A DNA stretch of 64,000 bases from contig NZ_CP060404.1 of the NCBI RefSeq assembly GCF_014295035.1, positions 5,492,501 through 5,556,500 of the forward strand, written 5' to 3'. The notes under the pieces are model-generated. The model was given only the letters and a program-made list of their open reading frames with translations. It did not search any database and was not told the origin of the DNA. Every line of letters starts with the position of its first letter. Position 1 is the stretch's first letter. Origin of the DNA: Streptomyces buecherae (GTDB taxonomy: Bacteria; Actinomycetota; Actinomycetes; Streptomycetales; Streptomycetaceae). This document shows, in pieces, positions 38,127 through 48,451 of the stretch. The translations under genes and the position numbers were made by a program.

Positions 38127-38368
38127 CGTCGCCGCGCGCCTCCTGTCGGGTCGCTCGCGCGCCGCGCGTCGGGGCACGGCGCCCGCCCGACCCTCCCCCG
38201 GCGACCACGGGGGCGTCCAGCACTTAATTGCCCCGACCATCCATCGCGCTCGCCGACCGGTGGGCGGGGCGCCGGGGGCCGAGGGGGAGTACGGGGGCTC
38301 GCGCGGGACCTGGGCCGTTTTGTCCAGGTGGGCCGACTGAGCACGGACAAGAGGGGTACTCGTGGCTC

Positions 38369-38818
38369 ATGAGCATCCAGAGCATGGCCCCCACCACCGG
38401 TTTCCCGACGGGTTCGGCCTCCGACGCGGTCGTCGAGCTCGCCATCAAACGTGACCACCTGGTCGGCATCGCGCCCTTCGTGGCCGGGCTCGCCGTCGTC
38501 GCCGTGCTGATCCTGGCCGTGGTCTACGGTCTCCGCCGCCGCGACCGCGAGCCGCCGCCCCCGCAGGAGCCCCAGCGCCGCTCCGGCTCGTGGGAGACCT
38601 CCGACGAACACCGCTCCGGCCACTGCCCACCCGACCACGGCCCCGGCCACCAGGAGGGTGAGGAGATCGGCTACGAGACCCAGCACCGGGTCCCGGACGA
38701 GGTGCCGAAGAGCGACGGGCGGCACCGGATGATGCCGTACGAGTTCAAGGACCACGGCAACGAGGGCACCAGGCCCGCCCGCGAGGGCGAGCACACCGGC
38801 CGGCGCCCCCGCGAGTAG
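38369..38818 (+). CDS. DUF6479 family single-span membrane protein
   Basis: A 149-residue protein with a short extracytoplasmic N-terminus, one membrane helix (GIAPFVAGLAVVAVLILAVVYG at about 33-54), then RRRDRE and a hydrophilic Pro/His/Glu-rich cytoplasmic tail with RRSGSWETSDEHRSG and TQHRVPDEVP. This is the layout of the Streptomyces DUF6479 family, of unknown role. It is 66 bp upstream of the P450 gene. Confidence 0.75.
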   Translation: MSIQSMAPTTGFPTGSASDAVVELAIKRDHLVGIAPFVAGLAVVAVLILAVVYGLRRRDREPPPPQEPQRRSGSWETSDEHRSGHCPPDHGPGHQEGEEIGYETQHRVPDEVPKSDGRHRMMPYEFKDHGNEGTRPAREGEHTGRRPRE

Positions 38819-38884
38819 CCGCCCCGCCGCACGGTCACCCCGGCACCGCGCCGGGGGCCGGCGCCGGGCGAGTAGCGTCGGAGG

Positions 38885-40363
38885 GTGCCCGAAGAAACCG
38901 CTCCCCGCCCGCCGGCCCCGACCTGCCCGCTGACCCAGGCCCCCGACCAGGCCGCCGCAGAGGCTCTCGACCAGACCGCCGCACAGGCCGCCGCCCACCG
39001 CCCGCCCACCGAGCCGCCGGCGCCCGAGCCGCTGCCCGGCGGGGCGGGGCGGGACGCCGCCGGGCCCTGCCCGCGAGGGCCGCACGGCCCCGGGCCGGAC
39101 GGGCCCGGGGGCGGCGTGCCGCCGATGCCGCCGCTGTTCACCTGGGAGTTCGCCAGCGACCCGTACCCGGCGTACGCCTGGCTGCGCGAGCACGCCCCCG
39201 TGCGCAGGACCACGCTGCCCAGCGGCGTCGAGGCGTGGCTCGTGACGCGGTACGCCGACGCCAGGCGGGTGCTGGCCGATCCGCGACTGTCGAAGAACCC
39301 GCTGCGGCACAGCGCCGCCGCGCACGCCAAGGGACGGGTCGGCATCCCGGGGGAGCGCAGCGCCGACCTGATGACGCACCTGCTCAACATCGACCCGCCG
39401 GACCACACGCGGCTGCGCCGGCTGGTCTCCGCGGCGTTCACGCCGCGCCGGGTCGCCGAGTTCACGCCGCGCGTGCGGGAGCTGACCGACCAGTTGATCG
39501 ACGCGTTCGCCGAGCGCGGCAGCGCCGACCTGATCCACGAGTTCGCCTTCCCGCTCCCCATCTACGCCATCTGCGACATGCTCGGCGTCCCGCCCGAGGA
39601 CCAGGACGACTTCCGGGACTGGGCGGGCATGATGATCCGGCACGGCGGCGGCCCGCGCGGCGGCGTGGCCCGCTCGGTCAAGAAGATCCGCGCCTACCTC
39701 GCCGACCTCATCCACCGCAAGCGCGAGAACCTGGGCGACGACCTGATCTCCGGGCTCATCAGGGCCAGCGACCACGGCGAGCACCTCACCGAGAACGAGG
39801 CCGCGGCCATGTGCTTCGTCCTCCTGTTCGCCGGGTTCGAGACGACCATCAACCTCATCGGCAACGGCACCCTGGCCCTGCTGCGCAACCCCGGCGAACG
39901 GGCCAGGCTCCAGGCCGCGCTGGCGGCGGGGGACACCGCGCTCCTGGACACCGGCGTGGAGGAGCTGCTGCGGTACGACGGGCCGGTCGAGCTGGCCACC
40001 TGGCGGTTCGCCACCGCGCCGCTGACCATCGACGGGCAGCACATCGCCGAGGGCGACCCGGTCCTGGTGGTGCTCGCCGCCGCCGACCGCGACCCACGCC
40101 GCTTCCCCGACCCCGACCGGCTCGACCTCTCCCGCCGCGACAACCAGCACCTGGGCTACGGCCACGGCATCCACTACTGCGTGGGCGCCCCGCTGGCCCG
40201 GATCGAGGCCCGCACCGCGATCGGCACCCTGCTGACCCGGCTGCCCGACCTCCGGTTGGACGCCGACCCCGACGAACTGCGCTGGCGTGGCGGCCTCATC
40301 ATGCGCGGCCTCCGCACCCTGCCGGTCACCTTCACCCCACACGGCGGCCCGGCCTCCTCTTAG
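38885..40363 (+). CDS. Cytochrome P450 (CYP107-like)
   Basis: Haem monooxygenase of 492 residues with an atypically long Pro/Ala-rich N-terminus (about 85 residues). Diagnostic segments are the I-helix LLFAGFETTINLIGNG (oxygen-activating Thr), the K-helix EELLRYDGP, and the haem loop GYGHGIHYCVGAPLAR with Cys432. DHTRLRRLVSAAFTPRRV is typical of Streptomyces class I P450s. In S. coelicolor, as I recall, CYP107T1 sits in this position beside the rpf genes. No redox partner is adjacent and the substrate is unknown. TAGCGT ends 6 bp before the GTG, so it is possibly leaderless. The stop codon lies inside the first copy of a repeated 12-mer. Confidence 0.93.
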   Translation: MPEETAPRPPAPTCPLTQAPDQAAAEALDQTAAQAAAHRPPTEPPAPEPLPGGAGRDAAGPCPRGPHGPGPDGPGGGVPPMPPLFTWEFASDPYPAYAWLREHAPVRRTTLPSGVEAWLVTRYADARRVLADPRLSKNPLRHSAAAHAKGRVGIPGERSADLMTHLLNIDPPDHTRLRRLVSAAFTPRRVAEFTPRVRELTDQLIDAFAERGSADLIHEFAFPLPIYAICDMLGVPPEDQDDFRDWAGMMIRHGGGPRGGVARSVKKIRAYLADLIHRKRENLGDDLISGLIRASDHGEHLTENEAAAMCFVLLFAGFETTINLIGNGTLALLRNPGERARLQAALAAGDTALLDTGVEELLRYDGPVELATWRFATAPLTIDGQHIAEGDPVLVVLAAADRDPRRFPDPDRLDLSRRDNQHLGYGHGIHYCVGAPLARIEARTAIGTLLTRLPDLRLDADPDELRWRGGLIMRGLRTLPVTFTPHGGPASS

Positions 40364-40457
40364 TAGGGCGGCTTGTGAAGGAGGGCTCCTCTTAGTACGG
40401 CGGTCGGCGACGGAGGTCTCCTCTTAGTACGGCTCGCGGCCCGGCCTCCTCTTAGTA
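40354..40457. repeat. Four copies of CTCCTCTTAGTA spaced 32, 32 and 28 bp
   Basis: Exact 12-mers start at 40354, 40386, 40418 and 40446, within units that also share CGG/GGAGG words. The TAG of the first copy is the stop codon of the P450 gene. A weaker relative, CTTCCTCTTCACTGCGG, follows near 40483. This looks like duplication of the gene's 3' end. Confidence 0.75.
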
Positions 40458-40556
40458 CTGAGTACGGAGGCTCGCGGCGAGGGGCTTCCTCTTCACTGCG
40501 GCGGCTCGCGGTGGTCCGGCTTCCCCTGAGTGCGGCGCCCCGCGGGGGCGCGACCT

Positions 40557-40625
40557 CAGCGGGTCGGCCTCCAGCGGGGTGGCCCTCCAGCGGGGTGGCC
40601 TCCGGCGGGGTCGCCCTTCAGCCGG
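40557..40625. repeat. Short tandem repeat (CAGCGGGGTGGCC-type, about four copies)
   Basis: CAGCGGGTCGGCCTC, CAGCGGGGTGGCCCTC, CAGCGGGGTGGCCTC and CGGCGGGGTCGCCCTT follow one another with a period of 15-18 bp in the gap after the P450 gene. Confidence 0.6.
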
Positions 40626-41032
40626 GCCGTCGTGCCCTCGCGGCCGGCTGCGTAGGGCGCGTACGGCGATGAGGGGAGGCGCCGTTGACGCGCCCGGGTG
40701 CCCGAAAGGGGCGGCGGGCGCCCCGTGCGCCGGCCGTTCGACGTGCCGGGCAGCGCGACGCCGCCCGCCGTTGCCGACTCCGCGCACCCCGCGCCCCGTT
40801 CCCGACCTCCCGCGCCCCTCGGCACGGCCGCGCGCCGGGTCCTCGACCGCCCGCCCGCGAGCGCGTGACGCCCCTGTGCTAGGGCGCGGGCAAACGCACG
40901 CCCACACCCGTCACCTGACGAACCGTCACCGGTGTGATCGTCGCGTGACCTCCGCTACATCAGCTTGTGACGGTCCCGGGCCGGCAGTATGTTCGACCGT
41001 CAAAATCTGCCGCCCACCTGAGAGGCCACCGC
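40626..41032. other. Gene-free leader region upstream of rpfB
   Basis: No gene recognised. The last 150 bp, with TCAC/GTGA words (for example TCACCGGTGTGA at 40928-40939), presumably hold the rpfB promoter and operators. No riboswitch core like the one before rpfA is seen. Confidence 0.5.
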
Positions 41033-42136
41033 ATGCGATCCGGCAACGGCAAACATCGCCGCCCCCGTCAGGCCCCGGCCATCGTCGTCGCCGCGGGGGT
41101 GACCGGCGCGGGAATCGCCCTCCCGCTGCTCGGCGCCACCAGCGCCGGCGCCGCCGACACGGCCACCTGGGACCGCGTTGCCGAGTGCGAGAGCGGCGGC
41201 ACCTGGAGCGCCAACGACGGCAACGGGCGCTACGGCGGCCTCGGCCTGAGCCTGGACGCCTGGCAGCTCTACGGCGGCACGGACCACGCGCCCCGCCCGG
41301 ACCTGGCCAGCCGCGCGCAGCAGATAGCCATCGCCCAGACGATCCTGTCCGAGCGCGGCCCCATGGCGTGGAACGACTGCGCGCAGCCGGCCGGCCTGAC
41401 CGAGGACGGCGAGGTGCCGGACGTCAACCCGGGCGACCCCAGCCACGACGACCGGGGCACCGACCGAGGCGACTACGGCCACGCGCCGAGCCCCGAGCCG
41501 GACCGGACCCCGGACGCGAAGCCCTCCCCGGACGGCGCCAAGCCGACCCCGACCGACGAACGGGAGCCGGACGCCGAGCCGACGCCGGACACCAAGCCCG
41601 GCCAGGGCGAGGAGTCGAGACAGGGCGGCAGGCCCGGCCCCGACGCGTCCGCGCCGAGCGACGACGCGCAGCCCACCGAGGCGCCCCGCACCACCCCGGG
41701 CCCGAGCCGGGACGAGGAGTGGCCCGCCGATCGCGACGAGGCCGGGCGCGAGAGGCCCGACGCGTCCCGGGGCGGCGCCGAGCGGCCCGGCGCCGGTGAG
41801 AAGGCGCGTGAGGACGGCACGGGCACCGGCAAGCACCGCGGCGAGCCCGACGGCGCCCCGGGCCGCCCCGACGGCCGGGACGACGACCGGCAGCGGCCCG
41901 AGGGCCGGCACGCCGACCGCGGCGAGCGCGGGCGCGTGAGCGACCGGGCGGACCAGGAGACGCGGAGTGAGCACCGGGTCCGGTCCGGTGACACGCTGTG
42001 GACGATCGCCGAGCAGCACGAGACGCCGGGCGGTTGGCCGGCGCTCTACGAGGCCAACGAGAGCGTCATCGGGGGCGACCCCGACCTGATCCTGCCGGGC
42101 CAGAAGCTCGACCTGGAGGCGGCAGCGGACCGCTGA
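41033..42136 (+). CDS. rpfB: Resuscitation-promoting factor-like muralytic enzyme with LysM
   Basis: Exported peptidoglycan-cleaving enzyme that supports spore germination and wake-up from dormancy. The 367-residue protein has a signal peptide (ending GATSAGA|AD) and an Rpf lysozyme-like domain (residues about 43-120: TWDRVAECESGGTW, catalytic Glu, then GRYGGLGLSLDAWQLYGG). A 190-residue disordered, charged, proline-rich linker leads to a C-terminal LysM domain (HRVRSGDTLWTIAEQ to LPGQKLDLE). The start MRSGNGKHRRPRQ mirrors that of rpfA (MLISKGKHRRPSK). The order rpfB-riboswitch-rpfA matches S. coelicolor SCO3098-SCO3097 as I recall. Confidence 0.88.
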   Translation: MRSGNGKHRRPRQAPAIVVAAGVTGAGIALPLLGATSAGAADTATWDRVAECESGGTWSANDGNGRYGGLGLSLDAWQLYGGTDHAPRPDLASRAQQIAIAQTILSERGPMAWNDCAQPAGLTEDGEVPDVNPGDPSHDDRGTDRGDYGHAPSPEPDRTPDAKPSPDGAKPTPTDEREPDAEPTPDTKPGQGEESRQGGRPGPDASAPSDDAQPTEAPRTTPGPSRDEEWPADRDEAGRERPDASRGGAERPGAGEKAREDGTGTGKHRGEPDGAPGRPDGRDDDRQRPEGRHADRGERGRVSDRADQETRSEHRVRSGDTLWTIAEQHETPGGWPALYEANESVIGGDPDLILPGQKLDLEAAADR

Positions 42137-42279
42137 TCGGCCGTCACTTTGGGTGCTTCACCCCGGTGTACACCGATTCGCGAAAGTGAGACATGGGTCT
42201 CGTTCGATCTCTGGCGTGTCGCGCTTTTCCGTCCTTCAGGTGCCCTGTCTGACCTGCGGTGATGTGATTTTCTTGCGGG

Positions 42280-42315
42280 CAAACCCCACTGGCTTTCCAG
42301 GGATGTTGGGGTTTG
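42280..42315 (+). other. Hairpin in the rpfA upstream region
   Basis: CAAACCCCA pairs with TGGGGTTTG, enclosing a CTGG/CCAG stem with a CTTT loop and a 6-nt bulge. It lies 55 bp before the riboswitch core and could terminate rpfB transcripts or belong to the small RNA (scr3097) reported upstream of S. coelicolor rpfA. The latter is inference. Confidence 0.4.
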
Positions 42316-42370
42316 AGCACTCCGGGGATCTGTGATTACGGTCTTCATCGCTCGCCACCGCGAGCGCCAC

Positions 42371-42566
42371 TGGTCGTCACGCCGAATCCTGCCGGCGGCC
42401 GGGGGGAACCGACGCGTCAAGCGCCGAAGGCAGGAGCGGGGGAACCACAGGTAAGTGCCGGACGGTCCGTGGAACGAGGGGGCTGAACGGCTTGGGGTGA
42501 AGCCGCGGGAGACCGCGGCCGGGCAACTCACAGTCCGAACCCGACAGCTCACCTCGTAGGCGTCGG
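42371..42566 (+). promoter_or_regulatory. Cyclic di-AMP riboswitch (ydaO-yuaA type) in the rpfA leader
   Basis: The conserved blocks occur in order: CGCCGAATCCTGCC, GGGGGAACC, CGCCGAAGGCAGGAGCGGGGG with AACC, GGGGTGAAGCCGC, then GGGCAACTC, CCGAACCCGACAGCTCACCTC and GTAGGCG. The element ends 13 bp before the rpfA ATG. This class binds c-di-AMP; in S. coelicolor the same leader turns rpfA expression down when c-di-AMP is high. Confidence 0.92.
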
Positions 42567-42579
42567 TGAGGAAACCAAC

Positions 42580-45124
<2,545 letters not shown>

Positions 45125-45383
45125 GCCGGGCCGCGCCGCGCCCACCGCGCGGCGAGCCCACCGCTTTTCCGTCCGTCCCCGGCCCCGGTCCCGTACCGTG
45201 GCCGGGGACGCACGTGTGTGCTGGCGGCGCGCGTTCGGCCGGTCGGCGCACGCCGACCGACCAGGCGCACCCGTCCGGACGCGCACGGCCGACACCTGTC
45301 GACGACGGTTGACCGCTGTCGTACGACCGCTGACGACCGTTCACGGACGGCATGCGGACGACCTACGGATGAAGGGGTAAGAC

Positions 45384-45854
45384 GTGCCCGCGGACCGGTT
45401 CTCCACCGCGACCAGGCTGAGGGCGCTCGGCGGACACGCCGCGGCCCGGGTCTACCGGGCCCGCACCCGGGCCAGGCCACCCCGCCGCGGCCGGCTCACC
45501 GGCCGTGCCGCGCTCCTCGCGCTCGTCGTCTGCTCGCTCGTCGTGGCGCTCGCGTACCCGATACGGCAGTACGTGTCGCAGCGCTCCGACATCGCCGACC
45601 AGCGTCGGCAGGCCGAGCGGATCCGTGCGGACGTCGAGCGGCTGCGCGACCGCAAGGCCCGCCTTGAGGACCCCGCGTACATCGAGCGCCTGGCCCGCGA
45701 GCACCTGCACTACCTGCGCCCCGGCGAGACCGGGTACAGCATGCTGGGCCCGGGCGACGACGACGCCGAGCGCTCCGACGAGGACCGCTCCGCCGACCAG
45801 CCCTGGTACGGCAACCTGTGGGGCGAGGTCGACACGGCCGACGCCCAGCGCTGA
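45384..45854 (+). CDS. FtsB/DivIC-family septum formation initiator protein
   Basis: A small bitopic division protein of 156 residues. A basic cytoplasmic N-terminus, one membrane helix (AALLALVVCSLVVALAY at about 42-58), and an extracytoplasmic leucine-zipper coiled coil (IADQRRQAERIRADVERLRD) with the family ending EDPAYIERLAREHLHYLRPGE. An acidic tail follows. The GTG at 45384 is chosen; AAGGGGTAA upstream is weak. Conserved between eno and the DUF501 gene in actinobacteria. Confidence 0.9.
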   Translation: MPADRFSTATRLRALGGHAAARVYRARTRARPPRRGRLTGRAALLALVVCSLVVALAYPIRQYVSQRSDIADQRRQAERIRADVERLRDRKARLEDPAYIERLAREHLHYLRPGETGYSMLGPGDDDAERSDEDRSADQPWYGNLWGEVDTADAQR

Positions 45855-45989
45855 CCCACGGCGCCGGCCGCTCGCCCGTCACCTCGTCACCACCGCACCA
45901 GCCACGCCGTACCCGCCCCATCCGCCACCTCCGCCGCGCCCTTCGCACCCGGCGCGGCGGCCCGACGAACCGAAGAGAACCCTGCTCGC

Positions 45990-46592
45990 ATGGAAACGCC
46001 CCCTCCGCAGACCGCACCCGCCGCCCCGACCGACGCGGACGTCGCCGCCGTCGGCGACCAGCTCGGCCGGGTCCCGCGCGGCCTGCGCGCGATCGCCCAC
46101 CGCTGCCCGTGCGGCAACCCGGACGTCGTCGAGACCGCGCCCCGGCTGCCGGACGGCACGCCGTTCCCGACGCTGTACTACCTGACCTGCCCGCGCGCCG
46201 CCTCCGCCATCGGCACGCTGGAGGCCGAGGGCGTCATGAAGGACATGACGGCGCGGCTGGCCACCGACCCGGAACTGGCCGCCGCCTACCGCGCGGCCCA
46301 CGAGGACTACCTCGCCCGCCGGGACGCCATCGAGGTCCTGGAGAACTTCCCCAGCGCCGGCGGCATGCCCGACCGCGTCAAGTGCCTGCACGTCCTCGTC
46401 GGCCACTCGCTGGCCGCCGGCCCCGGCGTGAACCCGCTGGGCGACGAGGCCATCGCGCTGCTGCCCGAGTGGTGGCGCAAGGGCCCGTGCGTCGCCCCGT
46501 GCGCCGACGGCGGCACGTGCGACTCCGCGACGCCCGCGGCCCCCGACGCCGCCGAAGCCGATGCCGAAGCCCCCGAAGGAGACCGCGAGTGA
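45990..46592 (+). CDS. DUF501 domain protein
   Basis: A 200-residue protein of DUF501, always found before the exopolyphosphatase gene in actinobacteria. Conserved features are the cysteine motif HRCPCGNPDVVETAPRL, the segment LYYLTCPRA, DRVKCLHVLVGHSLAAGPG and WWRKGPC. The conserved cysteines and histidines suggest a metal site. Function unknown. The stop overlaps the start of ppx (GTGA), so translation is coupled. Confidence 0.9.
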   Translation: METPPPQTAPAAPTDADVAAVGDQLGRVPRGLRAIAHRCPCGNPDVVETAPRLPDGTPFPTLYYLTCPRAASAIGTLEAEGVMKDMTARLATDPELAAAYRAAHEDYLARRDAIEVLENFPSAGGMPDRVKCLHVLVGHSLAAGPGVNPLGDEAIALLPEWWRKGPCVAPCADGGTCDSATPAAPDAAEADAEAPEGDRE

Positions 46593-47608
46593 AGCGCGTC
46601 GCCGCCATCGACTGCGGCACCAACTCCATCCGGCTGCTGGTCGCCGACATCGACCCGGACACCGGCGCCCTGCACGAGCTGGACCGCCGCATGACCATCG
46701 TCCGGCTCGGCCAGGACGTGGACCGCACCGGCCGGCTGGCCCCCGAGGCGCTGGAGCGCACCTTTGCCGCCTGCCGCGAGTACGCCGAGGTCATCGGGGA
46801 GCACGGCGTCCCGGGCGGCCCGCACCCCGCCCTGCGCTTCGTCGCCACCTCCGCCTCGCGCGACGCCTCCAACCGGGAGGACTTCGTCCGCGGCGTACGC
46901 GACATCCTCGGCGTCGAACCCGAGGTCATCACCGGCGACGAGGAGGCCGCCCTCTCCTTCGCCGGCGCCACCCGCGAACTGACGGCCCACCAGGACCCGG
47001 CTGCCCAGACCCAGGCCCCGGCCTGCGGCGCTCCTTACCTCGTGGTGGACATCGGCGGCGGCTCGACCGAGTTCGTCGTCGGCGACCGGGAGGTGCGCGC
47101 CGCGCGCAGCGTGAACGTCGGCTGCGTCCGCATGACCGAACGTCACCTCGCCGACGCCACCGGCAAGGTCCCCGAACCCGGCACGCCGACCGAAGCCCAG
47201 ATCGCCGCGATACGGGCCGACGTGGAGGCCGCCCTCGACACGGTCGAGCAGACGGTCCCGCTCCGCCCCGCCGACGGCGGCTACACCCTGGTCGGCCTGG
47301 CCGGCTCGGTCACCACGATCGCCGCCATCGCACTCGACCTGCCCGCGTACGACTCGGCCGCCATCCACCACGCGGTCATCCCACTCGACCGCGTCCGCGA
47401 GATCACCGACCGCCTCCTCCACTCCACCCACGCCGAACGCGCCGCCATCCCGGTCATGCACCCGGGCCGCGTGGACGTCATCGGCGCGGGCGCGCTCGTC
47501 CTGCTGGCCCTAATGGAACGCGCGGGCGCGCGCGAGGTGGTCGTGAGCGAGCACGACATTCTGGACGGGATCGCGCACAGTTGCGCCTCCCGTGATCATG
47601 GTCGTTGA
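46589..47608 (+). CDS. ppx: Ppx/GppA phosphatase (exopolyphosphatase family)
   Basis: Hydrolyses polyphosphate or pppGpp. The 339-residue protein has the ASKHA fold: phosphate loop 1 IDCGTNSIRLLVADID at the N-terminus, VATSASRDASNREDF, the catalytic Glu in TGDEEAALSFAGA, and phosphate loop 2 VVDIGGGSTEFV. It lacks the extra C-terminal HD domain of E. coli Ppx, like other short actinobacterial members. The GTG at 46589 overlaps the DUF501 stop by 4 bp. It is the last gene of the eno cluster before the accessory region. Confidence 0.92.
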   Translation: MKRVAAIDCGTNSIRLLVADIDPDTGALHELDRRMTIVRLGQDVDRTGRLAPEALERTFAACREYAEVIGEHGVPGGPHPALRFVATSASRDASNREDFVRGVRDILGVEPEVITGDEEAALSFAGATRELTAHQDPAAQTQAPACGAPYLVVDIGGGSTEFVVGDREVRAARSVNVGCVRMTERHLADATGKVPEPGTPTEAQIAAIRADVEAALDTVEQTVPLRPADGGYTLVGLAGSVTTIAAIALDLPAYDSAAIHHAVIPLDRVREITDRLLHSTHAERAAIPVMHPGRVDVIGAGALVLLALMERAGAREVVVSEHDILDGIAHSCASRDHGR

Positions 47609-47699
47609 CCACGGTGAATGTGAGTAAAACACTCGCAAGGTGACCTGCGGAACGAGCAGCACCCCCGGCGATCCTGCCGGGGGTGCTGTCGGCGCCCGG

Positions 47700-47849
47700 G
47701 GGCTGCCCCCGCGTGCGCGGGGACCAGGCCCACCGCGTCAGCGAAAGCGCCCGGAAGCCGGGGCCATCCCCGCGTGCGCGGGGACCAGCGGTGCGGGTCG
47801 TGCGCAGCGTCGGCGCGGCGAGGGCCATCCCCGCGTGCGCGGGGACCAG
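47700..47849 (-). CRISPR. Miniature type I-E-like CRISPR array: three repeats, two spacers
   Basis: 28-bp repeats at 47700-47727, 47761-47788 and 47822-47849, with 33-bp spacers at 47728-47760 and 47789-47821 (period 61). The repeats hold the stem CCCCGCG-TG-CGCGGGG. The two right copies are identical and the left one differs at three bases, as expected for a terminal repeat. Read on the - strand, the repeat ends GCGGGGATGGCCC, like I-E repeats of Streptomyces and E. coli, so transcription should run leftwards from a leader at the right. No cas gene is in the window. Confidence 0.88.
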
Positions 47850-47945
47850 AGCAATTGACCTGCGGCTTTAGCGCGCGGAACCCCAGTTTTCTGCAACTTC
47901 CACTGATCGCGACCTATCGCCCCATCTCGCCAAATCGCTCACGCA
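47850..47945 (-). promoter_or_regulatory. CRISPR leader of array 1
   Basis: Begins AGCAATTGACCTGCGGC and continues with recognisable matches (ACCCCAG, TTTCTGCAACTTCC) to the sequence next to array 2. It is clearly lower in GC than its surroundings. On the - strand it lies upstream of the array, the normal place for a leader and promoter. Confidence 0.7.
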
Positions 47946-48031
47946 GGGTTTATACGAGCGAATAGGCCCTTCAGCCCACGGTGCCGCCCGAGGCCCCCAC
48001 TGCGCTGCCGCAGTGAACCCGAACGCGTACC

Positions 48032-48313
48032 TCACGCCGCGCCCGCACCGCGCTCGCTGAACAGGTCCGCCAGTAGTTCGGCCATCGTCGCCGTCGGCCC
48101 GCCCTCGGCCAGGACCGCCTCCGCCTCATGCACCAACAACACGTCGGCCGCTTCCTCCAGTTCCTCCAGCGCTTCGAGGTCCGAGATCGGGACCAGGGCC
48201 GCCACCGATACGCCGTCGCGCGTGATGACGGTCGGAACGCCCTCCTCGGCCCGGTTGATGTAGTCCGCCAGACGCGCGCGGGCTTCCCGTACGGGCACGG
48301 TGTTCTCAACCAT
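48032..48313 (-). CDS. Phd/YefM-type antitoxin, no toxin gene beside it
   Basis: A 93-residue protein with the Phd/YefM N-terminal DNA-binding fold (VPVREARARLADYINRAEEG, then PTVITRDGVSVAALVPISDL) and an acidic C-terminal toxin-binding tail (LEELEEAADVLLVHEAE). In such modules a RelE, Doc or YoeB toxin usually overlaps the antitoxin stop. Here the downstream 180 bp hold only the CRISPR leader. It may act alone as a regulator or be a left-over antitoxin. The start is the ATG at 48313. Confidence 0.85.
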   Translation of the reverse strand: MVENTVPVREARARLADYINRAEEGVPTVITRDGVSVAALVPISDLEALEELEEAADVLLVHEAEAVLAEGGPTATMAELLADLFSERGAGAA

Positions 48314-48451
48314 GAGCTCAGCGTACGGAGCCGCGCGTACACGCGGCGGGATCCGGGCGGGCTGGCCCCACCGGCCGCCGAACCGCCCGGCTCGCCCGCC
48401 CCGCGCAGCGGCAAACGTGGGACCTGACGACACCCCACGTAACCTCTCCCT

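Noticed and set aside
40926-40945. TCACCGGTGTGA before rpfB as a Crp (cAMP) or BldD site
   Set aside because: The half-sites are in the reverse order for Crp (GTG-N-CAC), and the match to the BldD consensus is poor.
47641-47650. TGACCTGCGG right after ppx as a direct-repeat end of an insertion
   Set aside because: The word also occurs inside CRISPR leaders, so it is better explained as leader sequence; no target-site duplication pattern could be shown.
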